Position numbers and translations under genes: made by a program | Shown here: positions 16,432 to 24,056 of the stretch, one piece after another | How the letters are laid out: every line of letters starts with the position of its first letter | How positions within the stretch are numbered: the stretch's first letter is position 1 | The notes under the pieces: model-generated | What the model was told of the DNA's origin: nothing | Database searches by the model: none | Seen by the model: only the letters and a program-made list of their open reading frames with translations | NCBI GenBank assembly: GCA_965197455.1 | Contig: OZ240208.1 | Span: 1,736,001 to 1,800,000, forward strand | DNA: 64,000 nucleotides | From: JAGWBD01 sp965197455 | GTDB lineage: Bacteria; Chloroflexota; Anaerolineae; Aggregatilineales; Phototrophicaceae | Direction of reading: 5' to 3'

Positions 16432-16701
16432 ATGAGCAAGGCGGGAGAGCGTCTCATGCGCAGTGTGCAAGAGGCCGTCGAGTTCGTAGAGAACAAGGGT
16501 GAGAACACGAAGTGTACCGTCATCCCCAATGACATGACAGAGGAAGAACTGACACGCCTGCTTGAGGAAAAGTTTGGGGCGGATAGCGAAGAAGAACCGA
16601 CTGAAGCAGAACAGCCTGAAACCAACCATTCCACGCAACCCGGCAGCGCTATCCGCCCCGCTCAACAGCGCAACGTCGCCGCTGCAAGCAGAAAACGCTG
16701 A
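16432..16701 (+). CDS. antitoxin-position protein, copy 2
   Basis: 89 residues, paralogue of the gene at 15685: MSKAGERLMRSVQEAVEF at the start, identical TEEELTRLLE, and the same tail pattern QPGSAIRPAQQRNVAAA. GGAG precedes the ATG. As in copy 1 there is no helix-turn-helix. Most changes between copies are in the N-terminal third. Both copies remain open while both partner toxins are broken, which fits retention of the neutralising half of a dying module. Confidence 0.55.
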   Translation: MSKAGERLMRSVQEAVEFVENKGENTKCTVIPNDMTEEELTRLLEEKFGADSEEEPTEAEQPETNHSTQPGSAIRPAQQRNVAAASRKR

Positions 16702-16766
16702 CCTGTGCGCCTGCCCTCACATATCCGTCGGCCTCAGCAACTGCCGCAGCAGCCAGTGAAATAGCC

Positions 16767-17279
16767 ATGGGCGTGGCAGAACATCACGAGCGGGCCGGCC
16801 AGCAACCTGTCACCGTGGCCATCGTCACCGTCAGCGACAGCCGCACGCCCCAGACTGACCGCAACCGCGCCTGGCTTGCAGCAAAGCTCGATGGACTGGG
16901 CCACCGCGTCGGCGCCTACCGCCTCATCCGCGACGAGCCGGACCAGGTCGCTGCCGCGTTGCAGGAACTGGCCGCCATGCCCGAAATCCAGATCATCCTC
17001 TTCAACGGCGGCACCGGCATCAGTCCGCGCGACACCACCTACGACGTCCTCAGCCGCCAGCTGGAGAAGACCCTGCCCGGCTTCGGCGAACTCTTTCGCA
17101 TGCTCAGCTTCGAGGAGATTGGCCCGGCGGCCATGTTCAGCCGCGCGACCGCCGGCGTCTATCGCAGCACGCTGGTCGTCTCCCTGCCTGGCAGCAGCGG
17201 CGCCGTGCGCCTCGCCTGCGAGAAGCTCCTCTTCCCGGAGCTCAACCACCTTGCCTGGGAAATCGTGCGCAAGAACTGA
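16767..17279 (+). CDS. moaB: molybdenum cofactor biosynthesis protein MoaB
   Basis: 170 residues. The MoaB/Mog fold is shown by VAIVTVSDSRTPQTDRN near the N-terminus, NGGTGISPRDTTYD (about 91-104) and LPGSSGAVRLACEKLL (about 143-158). Such proteins adenylylate molybdopterin before metal insertion or bind the pterin. No other moa/moe gene is near, so the pathway must be scattered. It follows the duplicated toxin region and precedes a lipoprotein peptidase with its own promoter. The family call is secure; MoaB versus Mog is judged on length and the SPRDTT motif. Confidence 0.88.
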   Translation: MGVAEHHERAGQQPVTVAIVTVSDSRTPQTDRNRAWLAAKLDGLGHRVGAYRLIRDEPDQVAAALQELAAMPEIQIILFNGGTGISPRDTTYDVLSRQLEKTLPGFGELFRMLSFEEIGPAAMFSRATAGVYRSTLVVSLPGSSGAVRLACEKLLFPELNHLAWEIVRKN

Positions 17280-17301
17280 GTCAGGGCGATAGTGTCGCCT
17301 G

Positions 17302-17310
17302 TGGTAGTAT
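17302..17310 (+). promoter_or_regulatory. extended -10 element before the M28 peptidase gene
   Basis: TGGTAGTAT (TGn plus TAGTAT). The start codon ATG lies nine bases after it, at the expected transcription start, and no ribosome site precedes it. A leaderless transcript is likely. Confidence 0.4.
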
Positions 17311-17318
17311 CCTGCTCC

Positions 17319-18692
17319 ATGAGACCGGTCGCCAGGATAACGCTTTTCATCGCGGTGCTGGCGCTGGCGGCGCTGGCCTGCGACCTGGGCACCCGCAGCG
17401 GGCCGGCAACCCTGGTACCGCAGGCGACCGTCACCCCGCCGCCCACCATCGGCTACGCCACACTCAGTCCGCAGCAGCTGCCCCAGGCCGCCGCCGCCGG
17501 CGCGCCCGACGCCACCTCGCTGCTGCTCAACTACAGCAACCAGATTGAATCCGACCGCTTGCTGGCGCACATCGCGACCCTGCAAGGTTTTGGCACCCGC
17601 CACGTAAACTCCGGCTACGACCGCCCGGACCGCGGCATCGGCGCGGCCGCGAACTGGGTTCAGCAACAATTCGAGCGCATCCGCGCCGACTCGCAGGGAC
17701 GCCTCGTCGTCTTTCCGCAACCATTCGAGCTGGACTGGGCCGGCGAAAAAAGCGAGGCGCGCAACATCGTCGCCTTCCTCAGTGGCAGCGAACCTGCGGC
17801 CGGCACCCTGCTCATCGGCGCGCACTACGACAGCACCGGCAGCGACCAGCGCAATGGCAACGCGGCGGCGCCCGGCGCCAATGACAATGGCAGCGGCGTC
17901 GCCGCACTGATCGAGCTGGCGCGGGTGCTGAGTACGCGCCCGCATCGCAGCGCCATCATGTTCGTCGCCTTCACAGCCGAAGAAGTGGGCCGCATGGGCA
18001 GCATCTCCTTCGTCCGCGACTATCTGCAGCCCGGCGGCATTGACATCCGCCTCATGATCAACATGGACAGCATCGGCAGCCCGCGCGATGCCGAAGGCAA
18101 TGTGGACACGGGCTCCCTGCGCGTGTTCTCCGCCGGCCCGCACGATTCACCCTCGCGCGAGGCCGCCCGCACCGTCGAACTGGTGGCGCTCAACCACGTG
18201 CCCGACCTGGTCTTCACGCTGCAGGACAGCGAGGACCGCGCCGGCCGCTTCAGCGACCACGTCTCCTTTAGCGAGGCCGGCATCCCTGCCCTTCGCCTCA
18301 TCCAGAGCCTCGAAGACAGCACGCGCCAGAACAACGACCGCGACACCATCAACATCGTACAGGCCGACTACCTCGCCCGCGTGACGCGCAGTGTGCTGGG
18401 TATCGTCACCTCGTTGGCTGACGGCCCGCGGCCGCCGCGCAACATCGCCCTGCGCGAGGCTGACGACGGCGCGCGCACCCTGGTCTGGGAACCGGTGCCG
18501 GGCGCCAGTGGCTACATCGTGGCACTGCGCCGACCGGGCGCCAGCCGCTATGAACAGTTCGAGAAGACTGATGGCAGCACCAGCGTCACCTGGGACGGCT
18601 TCGTGCCTCAGAACTTTGTCAGCCTGGCGATCGCGGCCCGTGACAGCAACGGCCTGATGGGCCCGCTCTCCGAGGTCTTCCGAATCCGCTAA
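17319..18692 (+). CDS. lipoprotein M28-family zinc aminopeptidase with a C-terminal fibronectin-like domain
   Basis: 457 residues from the ATG at 17319. A signal peptide ends in a lipobox ALAC (Cys21), so the enzyme is anchored outside. The M28 zinc site is visible: His169 in GAHYDSTG, the bridging Asp in ANDNGSGVAALIELARVL, the catalytic Glu pair in AFTAEEVG, Asp in NMDSIG, and His in SDHVSFSEAGIP. The last 90 residues (RTLVWEPVPGASGYIVALRR) form a fibronectin type III-like module. It probably releases N-terminal amino acids from extracellular peptides, feeding peptide importers such as that at 54.5-60 kb. The earlier in-frame GTG at 17292 is rejected because it spoils the signal peptide. 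Confidence 0.88.
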   Translation: MRPVARITLFIAVLALAALACDLGTRSGPATLVPQATVTPPPTIGYATLSPQQLPQAAAAGAPDATSLLLNYSNQIESDRLLAHIATLQGFGTRHVNSGYDRPDRGIGAAANWVQQQFERIRADSQGRLVVFPQPFELDWAGEKSEARNIVAFLSGSEPAAGTLLIGAHYDSTGSDQRNGNAAAPGANDNGSGVAALIELARVLSTRPHRSAIMFVAFTAEEVGRMGSISFVRDYLQPGGIDIRLMINMDSIGSPRDAEGNVDTGSLRVFSAGPHDSPSREAARTVELVALNHVPDLVFTLQDSEDRAGRFSDHVSFSEAGIPALRLIQSLEDSTRQNNDRDTINIVQADYLARVTRSVLGIVTSLADGPRPPRNIALREADDGARTLVWEPVPGASGYIVALRRPGASRYEQFEKTDGSTSVTWDGFVPQNFVSLAIAARDSNGLMGPLSEVFRIR

Positions 18693-18713
18693 GCGCGGCC
18701 GTGCAACTGCGTT

Positions 18714-18722
18714 TGCTATACT
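18714..18722 (+). promoter_or_regulatory. extended -10 element upstream of priA
   Basis: TGCTATACT (TGn plus TATACT) lies 27 bases before the priA ATG. No good -35 is seen, as usual for extended -10 promoters. Confidence 0.5.
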
Positions 18723-18749
18723 GGCCTTGTCCACAGCAGGCCGCCCGCC

Positions 18750-21503
18750 ATGCCCGCCAGACCGGAGCTTTTCGCAGAAGTCGCCCTCAACGCGCCGCTG
18801 CCCGACACCTTCACCTGGCACGTTCCGCCTGAACTGCTGGGCCAGGTGCGGCCCGGTCAGCTGGTGCGGGTCCGCTTCGGCACTGCGCAGCAACCCGGCA
18901 TCCTCGTCCAGCTTAAAGATAGCAGCGAGATCGAAGCAACCAAGCCGCTGCAGGCCCTGCTTGACCCCGAACCCCTGCTGAACGCGCAGCAGATCACACT
19001 GGCGCAATGGATCAGCCGTCGCTACCGCATGGCAATCGGGCCCTGCCTGTGGCTCTTCCTGCCACCTGGCACAGGCAGTCGCCGCGGGATGCGTGTCTCG
19101 CTCAGCGAAGAGGCGAAATCGGGCGAGAAGCCCCCGAACGACCTTCAGGCATTGCAGTTGCTGGCCCTGCTGCAACGTCGCGGCCCGCTGACCAACCGGC
19201 AACTCGACAACGCGCTGCGCGGTGTAAACTGGCGCGCGACGGTTGAGCGTTTGCAGGCTGACGGCCTGCTGCGCAGCGAGCCGACCCTCTTGCCGCCGCC
19301 CCGCCCGCAGCTCCCGCGCACAGCCGTGCTGGCCATCCCGACCGGGCAAATCGACGAGGTCGTGCACCAGCTGGGCCGCAACTCGCGCCGCGCTGACCTG
19401 CTGCAAGTGGTGGCGGCGGCCGGGCCGGCGGGCTTGCCCGCCGCAGAAGCCCTGGCCGCTGCCGAAACGACATCCTCAACCCTGCGCCGGGCCGTGCAGG
19501 CGGGATTGCTGCAGCGCGTCCCGCACGCGGACGGCGTGCGGGTCGTCAGCGCGGTCACCGCCGCTGCGCTTGAGGAAACGCTCATCAGACTGCGCCAGGC
19601 GGAGCGTCCGCTACGCGCCCTGCGGCTGCTCGCCAGCGCGGGCGCGCCCGTGGCGCTGGACCAGCTGCAAAAGGAAAGTGGCATCACCGGCGCAGGACTT
19701 GAGCGCCTGGAGGAAGCCGGCCTGATCCACCTGGGAGAAAGCGAGAGCTGGCACAGGGCCAGCCATGTGCGCGACTTCGTGCCCGACTCCGCGCCGCCGC
19801 TCACCCCTGAGCAGCAGTCCGTCTGGCAGGAAATTGAGGCGGAGATTCACCGCTGGCCGCAGGTCAACGCGTCCATCCGGCGCCGCTTTTTGCTGCACGG
19901 CGTAACCGGCAGCGGCAAGACTGAAATCTACCTGCGCGCCATCGAACGCACCCTGGCGCAGGGCCGCCAGGCGCTCTTCCTCGTCCCGGAAATTGCGCTC
20001 ACCGCGCAGACGTTGCGCCGCGTCGTCGCCCGCTTTCCCGGCCAGGTCGCCGTCTCCCACAGCGGCCTCGGCGACTCGGAGCGCCACCACATCTGGCGCC
20101 GCGCGCGCGCAGGTGAGATCAAGGTGGTGGTGGGCACGCGCTCGGCGCTCTTCACGCCCCTGCCCGATGTCGGCCTCGTCATCCTCGACGAGGAGCACGA
20201 CGCCAGCTATCGCCAGGGCACGGACGCTGCCATCCCCTACTACCACGCGCGCGCAGTCGCCGCCGAGATGATGCGCGCCAACGACGGCATCCTGCTGCTG
20301 GGCAGCGCCACGCCGGATGTCGAGACCTACTTTCATGCACTGCGCGGTGACCTGCGTCTGCTGCGCCTGCCACAGCGCATCATGGGACACCGCCAGCGCA
20401 TCCGGCAGCAGGCCGACGAGCAGGGTCTGGAGCCGCGCTACGTGCCGGCGCCCGCCGGCCTGGCGCTGATGATTGAGCTGGCAAAGGTGCAGTTGGTCGA
20501 CATGCGCAGCGAGTTGCGCACTGGCAACAGCGGTATCTTCAGCCGCAAGCTGCACGCCGCGCTGCGCGAGGTGCTGGCCAGCAAACAGCAGGCGCTGCTC
20601 TTCCTGAACCGGCGCGGCGCCAACACCTGGGTCTTCTGCCGCGACTGCGGCCATGTGGAGCGTTGCCCGCATTGCGACAGCGCGCTCACCTGGCACCGCC
20701 ACGACGCTCGCCTGCGCTGTCATCTCTGCAACCACGAGCGGGCCGCGCCTCACAACTGCCCTACGTGCAGCTCGCGCCGCATCCGCTACTTCGGCGCCGG
20801 CACCCAGCAGGTCGAGCAGGAGTTGCAGCGCCACTTCCCGCATGCGCGCGTCCTGCGCTGGGATGCCGACAGCGCCCGCAGCGCCGGCGCCCATGACCGT
20901 CTGCTGCAGCGCTTCGTCGACCACGAGGCCGATGTGCTGGTCGGCACCCAGATGATCGCCAAGGGCCTCGACCTGCCGCTGGTCACCCTGGCGGGCGTGG
21001 TCAGCGCCGACCACGGCCTCAACCTGCCGGACTTCCGCGCCGGCGAACGCAGTTTCCAACTGTTGACCCAGGTGGCTGGACGCGCCGGACGGGGACTGGC
21101 GGGCGGGCGCGCCATCCTGCAGACCTACCAACCGGAGCACTACGCCATCCAGACGGCCGCCGCCCAGGATTACGAGACCTTTTACGCGCAGGAAATCGCC
21201 TGGCGCCGCGCGCTGGGGCATCCACCGCTGCGCCGTCTCGCGCGCATTCTCATCCAGCATGAGAACGCTGCGCGCGCGCAGCAGGAAGCCCACCGCGCGG
21301 CACAACAACTGCATCAAATCATCCGTGAGCGCGACCTGCGCGCCACGGAATTGATCGGCCCGGCGCCCTGCTTCTTCACGCGCATCCGCAAGCAGTATCG
21401 CTGGCATATGTTGCTGCGCAGCCCGGACCCTGCACTGGCGCTGGACCACCTGCACCCTGGCCGCGACTGGATCATCGACCTCGACCCGGTCGACCTGCTG
21501 TAA
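18750..21503 (+). CDS. priA: primosomal protein N' (replication restart helicase PriA)
   Basis: A 917-residue 3'-5' helicase that reloads the replisome at stalled forks. It has the N-terminal 3'-DNA-binding domain, Walker A GVTGSGKTEIY (about 384), DEEHDASYRQG (about 480), and the zinc-binding insertion CRDCGHVERCPHCD, then CHLCNHE and CPTCSS (from about 630). The helicase motifs are GTQMIAKGLDLP and QVAGRAGRG. E. coli PriA has 732 residues with Walker A near 230. The surplus here lies before the helicase, where residues about 130-345 contain several winged-helix-like segments such as LLQRRGPLTNRQLDNAL. No ribosome site is obvious. It ends 110 bases before the isomerase gene. Confidence 0.95.
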   Translation: MPARPELFAEVALNAPLPDTFTWHVPPELLGQVRPGQLVRVRFGTAQQPGILVQLKDSSEIEATKPLQALLDPEPLLNAQQITLAQWISRRYRMAIGPCLWLFLPPGTGSRRGMRVSLSEEAKSGEKPPNDLQALQLLALLQRRGPLTNRQLDNALRGVNWRATVERLQADGLLRSEPTLLPPPRPQLPRTAVLAIPTGQIDEVVHQLGRNSRRADLLQVVAAAGPAGLPAAEALAAAETTSSTLRRAVQAGLLQRVPHADGVRVVSAVTAAALEETLIRLRQAERPLRALRLLASAGAPVALDQLQKESGITGAGLERLEEAGLIHLGESESWHRASHVRDFVPDSAPPLTPEQQSVWQEIEAEIHRWPQVNASIRRRFLLHGVTGSGKTEIYLRAIERTLAQGRQALFLVPEIALTAQTLRRVVARFPGQVAVSHSGLGDSERHHIWRRARAGEIKVVVGTRSALFTPLPDVGLVILDEEHDASYRQGTDAAIPYYHARAVAAEMMRANDGILLLGSATPDVETYFHALRGDLRLLRLPQRIMGHRQRIRQQADEQGLEPRYVPAPAGLALMIELAKVQLVDMRSELRTGNSGIFSRKLHAALREVLASKQQALLFLNRRGANTWVFCRDCGHVERCPHCDSALTWHRHDARLRCHLCNHERAAPHNCPTCSSRRIRYFGAGTQQVEQELQRHFPHARVLRWDADSARSAGAHDRLLQRFVDHEADVLVGTQMIAKGLDLPLVTLAGVVSADHGLNLPDFRAGERSFQLLTQVAGRAGRGLAGGRAILQTYQPEHYAIQTAAAQDYETFYAQEIAWRRALGHPPLRRLARILIQHENAARAQQEAHRAAQQLHQIIRERDLRATELIGPAPCFFTRIRKQYRWHMLLRSPDPALALDHLHPGRDWIIDLDPVDLL

Positions 21504-21613
21504 CGCCTGGCCGTGGCGCAGTTCAGTGGTTATGATGAACCTGAAACTATGCGGACAGGGGTCGCCGGCACTGGCATGGTGGCCCGACTGGACCTTGCGG
21601 GAGGAAACCTGCC

Positions 21614-22441
21614 ATGGCTGAAAACGGAAGACGTCTCTCGGTATCGACCTGGAGCCTGCACCGGCAACTCGGGCCCAGCTGGTGGGATAGCCCGCAGCAG
21701 CCGGCAAAGACATACAGCGAACCCTGGGGCCCCGGCGCCCTGACCCTGCTGGAGCTGCCCGCGCGTCTGGCGGCTTTCGGCATCAACACGCTCGAAATCT
21801 GCCACTTTCACCTGCAGCAACTGGACGACGCCTACCTGGAGCAGGTGCGTGAGGCGCTTGATTTAGCCGGCATCTCGCTCTTCTCTGTGCTCATCGACGA
21901 CGGCGACATTACCTGCCCGCAAAACCAGGCGCGCGACATGGACTGGATTGAGGGCTGGCTGGCGGTCGCGGGACGTCTCGGCGCAGACTGCGCGCGCGTC
22001 ATCGCCGGCAAAACGCTGGATGATACGGCCGTTGATCGCAGCCGCGCGGCCCTGGCCACCCTGGCCGACACAGCAGCGCAGCACAATGTGCGCCTGATGA
22101 CCGAGAACTGGTTCGACGTAACCGCCACGCCCGAACAGGTGTGTGCGCTAATGGAGCCGCTGCGCGACCAGGTGGGCCTGTGCGTGGACTTCGGCAACTG
22201 GAAGGGCGCGGGCAAGTACGAGGATTTCGTGCAGATCATGCCCTACGCCGAATCCTGCCACGCCAAGTGCAGCTTCACCTCTCCACTGCAGGCCGACGCC
22301 GACGACTTCACGCGCTGCCTGCAACTCAGCGTCGCCGGTGACTTCGCCGGTCCCTACACGCTCATCTACGAGGGTCCGGACGCGGACGAATGGGCCGGCC
22401 TGCGCCTCGAGGCCGACCTGGTAGCCCCCTGGCTGGCTTGA
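21614..22441 (+). CDS. sugar phosphate isomerase/epimerase-like TIM-barrel protein
   Basis: 275 residues of the xylose isomerase-like (AP endonuclease 2) fold. Metal-ligand type segments are LEICHFHLQQLD, SVLIDDGDIT, RLMTENWFDV (a Glu on beta-5), LCVDFGNWKG (Asp on beta-6) and ESCHAKCSF (His on beta-7). Members isomerise or epimerise sugars and inositols using a divalent metal; the substrate cannot be read from sequence. GGGAGGAAA a few bases upstream supports the ATG at 21614. It stands between priA and the riboswitch leader and is not clearly part of an operon. Confidence 0.8.
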   Translation: MAENGRRLSVSTWSLHRQLGPSWWDSPQQPAKTYSEPWGPGALTLLELPARLAAFGINTLEICHFHLQQLDDAYLEQVREALDLAGISLFSVLIDDGDITCPQNQARDMDWIEGWLAVAGRLGADCARVIAGKTLDDTAVDRSRAALATLADTAAQHNVRLMTENWFDVTATPEQVCALMEPLRDQVGLCVDFGNWKGAGKYEDFVQIMPYAESCHAKCSFTSPLQADADDFTRCLQLSVAGDFAGPYTLIYEGPDADEWAGLRLEADLVAPWLA

Positions 22442-22475
22442 CTCGCGCCTGAATTCATGCAAGGATGGGGTCAGT

Positions 22476-22568
22476 CTTATACACAGCGGGCACGGTGCGC
22501 TTGGCCGGGCCTGCGGCAACCTCCGAAGCGTCGGGAAGGTGCCATCAGCGGCGGGTCTCCGGCTGATG
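22476..22568 (+). ncRNA. probable SAM-sensing riboswitch (S-box family aptamer, partly degenerate)
   Basis: The order of conserved S-box blocks is present: CTTATACACAGCGG (22476-22489; family CTTATCnAGAGnGG), P2 strands GCGGGC (22486-22491) and GCCTGC (22509-22514), GCGGCAACC (core 22515-22521), a P3 hairpin closing into GGTGCCA (22538-22544), and P4 CATCAGC (22543-22549) with GCTGATG (22562-22568). GGCAACC followed by GGTGCCA after one hairpin is a hallmark of SAM-I-type riboswitches. The kink-turn consensus and the 3' strand of P1 are poor, so it may be a SAM-I/IV variant or a decaying copy. A terminator follows at 22587. The first methionine gene downstream is metH, about 1.4 kb away beyond fic. 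Confidence 0.6.
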
Positions 22569-22586
22569 CGCAATGGCGCTTCCAGG

Positions 22587-22615
22587 CTCCCGCTGCGCCG
22601 GGAGTTTTCTGTTTT
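22587..22615 (+). terminator. intrinsic terminator of the riboswitch leader
   Basis: The stem CTCCCG (22587-22592) with CGGGAG (22599-22604) has a 6-base loop and runs into TTTTCTGTTTT. A competing pairing, GGCGC (22575-22579) with GCGCC (22595-22599), would disrupt it and could be the antiterminator. This is the expected expression platform of a transcription-terminating SAM riboswitch. Confidence 0.7.
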
Positions 22616-22630
22616 ATGGAGAGAAACAAG

Positions 22631-23749
22631 ATGGCGCCGGTGCATTACCATCAGGGCGCGTTCCCGCCCACTGAAAGACTCGACAGGAGGCGATTGGAGG
22701 ACAGTCTTGCCTGGGCATCTCTTTCACTGGGACGTTATGACAACGCGCTGGTCAAGATGCCCAACAGCAAGATGCTGTTATCGGTATTTGCACGAAGGGA
22801 AGCTGATTTTTCCTCACGCATTGAAGGCACGCAGGTATCCATGGAACAGGTAATGCGTTTCGAGGCTGGCGAAAAACCGGACACGCTTCACCAGCTCGAA
22901 GACATTGAGGACGTCATCAACTATCAGCGGGCAGCAGATCTGGCCCGGACGTTGCTTGCCAACCAGTCTCTTTCACTGGATATCACTTTGGAGATTCATC
23001 GTGCTCTGCTAAGTGGTGCACGTGGACAGAACATGAATCCAGGTGCGTTTCGCGCCAACCAAAATTGGATCGGGACACGCGGCGGAACGATCCTTGACGC
23101 CAGATATGTGCCTGTCCGAATCGACAGGATGTATGATGCGCTGGATAACTGGTTGACTTACACACTGCATGATCCTTCATTTCCCTTGCTGAAGGTTGCT
23201 ATTTTGCATGCCGAGTTTGAAGCCATTCACCCATTCAGCGACGGAAACGGACGACTTGGACGAATACTTGTTCCCCTGATGATGTGGAAATACGGGCTTA
23301 TTTCAGAGCCCCTTTTCAACATCAGTGCTCAACTGGAACGAGCGCGGGACAAGTATTTCGAGTGTCTGCTTGCTGTCTCCCGCGATGATGACTGGACAGG
23401 CTGGTGCGAGTTTTTCCTGAAAATCGTAAATTCGCAGGCCGGGGATGACTTGGCGAAAATGCAGAAAGTAACGTCCCTGTATGACGATATGAAGATCAGG
23501 ATTGCGGAAATTGGCAGATCAAAATACGGCATCCATATCCTTGATGGCATTTTCAGCCGACCAATCTTCACTACGTCCAGCATTGTTTCAGAAACTGGTG
23601 TTCCTGTTCGCGCTGCGCGACGTATCCTGGGCAGATTTAAGGACCATGAAGTCTTGACAGAACTGAAACCAGGTACAGGACAAAACCCGTCCGTTTTCCT
23701 GTTCACTGATTTGTTGAGAATAGCGGAAGGCAAGGCTACGCCTGAATGA
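22631..23749 (+). CDS. Fic-family protein (class II AMPylase type)
   Basis: 372 residues from the ATG at 22631, preceded by GGAGAGA; an in-frame ATG at 22616 sits in the terminator tail. The Fic catalytic loop is complete: HPFSDGNGRLGR (about 201-212), with His, the acidic residue and the nucleotide-binding Gly/Arg. An N-terminal SSRIEG fits the (S/T)xxxE(G/N) autoinhibitory helix of class II Fic proteins. A C-terminal winged-helix segment (TTSSIVSETGVPVRAARRIL) follows. These enzymes transfer AMP to Ser/Thr/Tyr of target proteins; the target is unknown. Base composition is clearly more AT-rich than all neighbours and codon use is relaxed, which suggests acquisition. It lies between a SAM riboswitch and metH. 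Confidence 0.9.
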   Translation: MAPVHYHQGAFPPTERLDRRRLEDSLAWASLSLGRYDNALVKMPNSKMLLSVFARREADFSSRIEGTQVSMEQVMRFEAGEKPDTLHQLEDIEDVINYQRAADLARTLLANQSLSLDITLEIHRALLSGARGQNMNPGAFRANQNWIGTRGGTILDARYVPVRIDRMYDALDNWLTYTLHDPSFPLLKVAILHAEFEAIHPFSDGNGRLGRILVPLMMWKYGLISEPLFNISAQLERARDKYFECLLAVSRDDDWTGWCEFFLKIVNSQAGDDLAKMQKVTSLYDDMKIRIAEIGRSKYGIHILDGIFSRPIFTTSSIVSETGVPVRAARRILGRFKDHEVLTELKPGTGQNPSVFLFTDLLRIAEGKATPE

Positions 23750-23769
23750 TTGATTGCCGAGCCACGAGA

Positions 23770-24022
23770 CTGACGGACATAATTCAGCATATTTGTCTCG
23801 TAAATCATTTTGTCGGACACTCTTGTCGCACAAATCGGGTTGTCGGACATATTTGGGGACTTTTGTCCGTCAAACAGATTTGTGTGACACTTTTGTCCCA
23901 CAAAATAAGTTGTCGGACATAACTGGGGATTTTTGTCCGTCAAATAGATTTGTGTGACACTTTTGACACACAAACCGATTTGTCTGACACTTTTGCGAGA
24001 TTCTGTCACACAAACCGGATTC
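23770..24022 (+). repeat. array of imperfect palindromic repeats between fic and metH
   Basis: About six hairpin-forming units of 30-40 bases. The clearest is TTTGTGTGACA-CTTT-TGTCCCACAAA, and an alternating type reads TTGTCGGACA ... TTGTCCGTCAA. Two successive 70-base blocks, 23839-23908 and 23909-23978, are near-identical. A partial unit precedes them (from 23809) and another follows, to 24022. The whole 307-base gap between fic and metH is this array plus the metH ribosome site. It is AT-richer than the chromosome, like fic. It is not a CRISPR: unit length varies and there are no unique spacers. Confidence 0.8.
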
Positions 24023-24056
24023 ATTCACAGAAGGACCTGACGGGCGCGGAGGCCTG

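Larger units (their letters stand above)
15240..16701 (+). repeat. tandem duplication of a toxin-antitoxin-like module, unit about 750 bp
   Basis: Bases from 15240 and from 15990 match over about 750 bp each. The unit starts with the last codons and stop of the upstream membrane-protein gene, then holds a RelE/HigB-like reading frame and a 89-codon second gene. Copy 2 ends at 16701. Carry-over of the foreign gene tail shows that copy 1 is the ancestral site and copy 2 the duplicate. Divergence between copies is considerable, so the event is not recent. Confidence 0.85.

Noticed and set aside
19611..21713. 700-codon open frame antisense to priA
   Set aside because: Shadow frame of a GC-rich gene; no domain, no ribosome site.
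22457..22630. Longer Fic protein starting at 22457
   Set aside because: The region is the structured leader and terminator; the ATG at 22631 has a good ribosome site.
23770..24022. CRISPR array
   Set aside because: Units vary in length, are palindromic throughout and have no unique spacers; no cas gene is present.
23329..24024. Minus-strand ORF with repeating KCHTNLFDGQKSP-like segments
   Set aside because: It is the translation of the palindromic DNA array plus antisense of fic; the repeats are better explained as DNA or RNA hairpins.
24023..24056. Cobalamin riboswitch directly before metH
   Set aside because: No B12-box or associated stems between the repeat array and the metH ribosome site.
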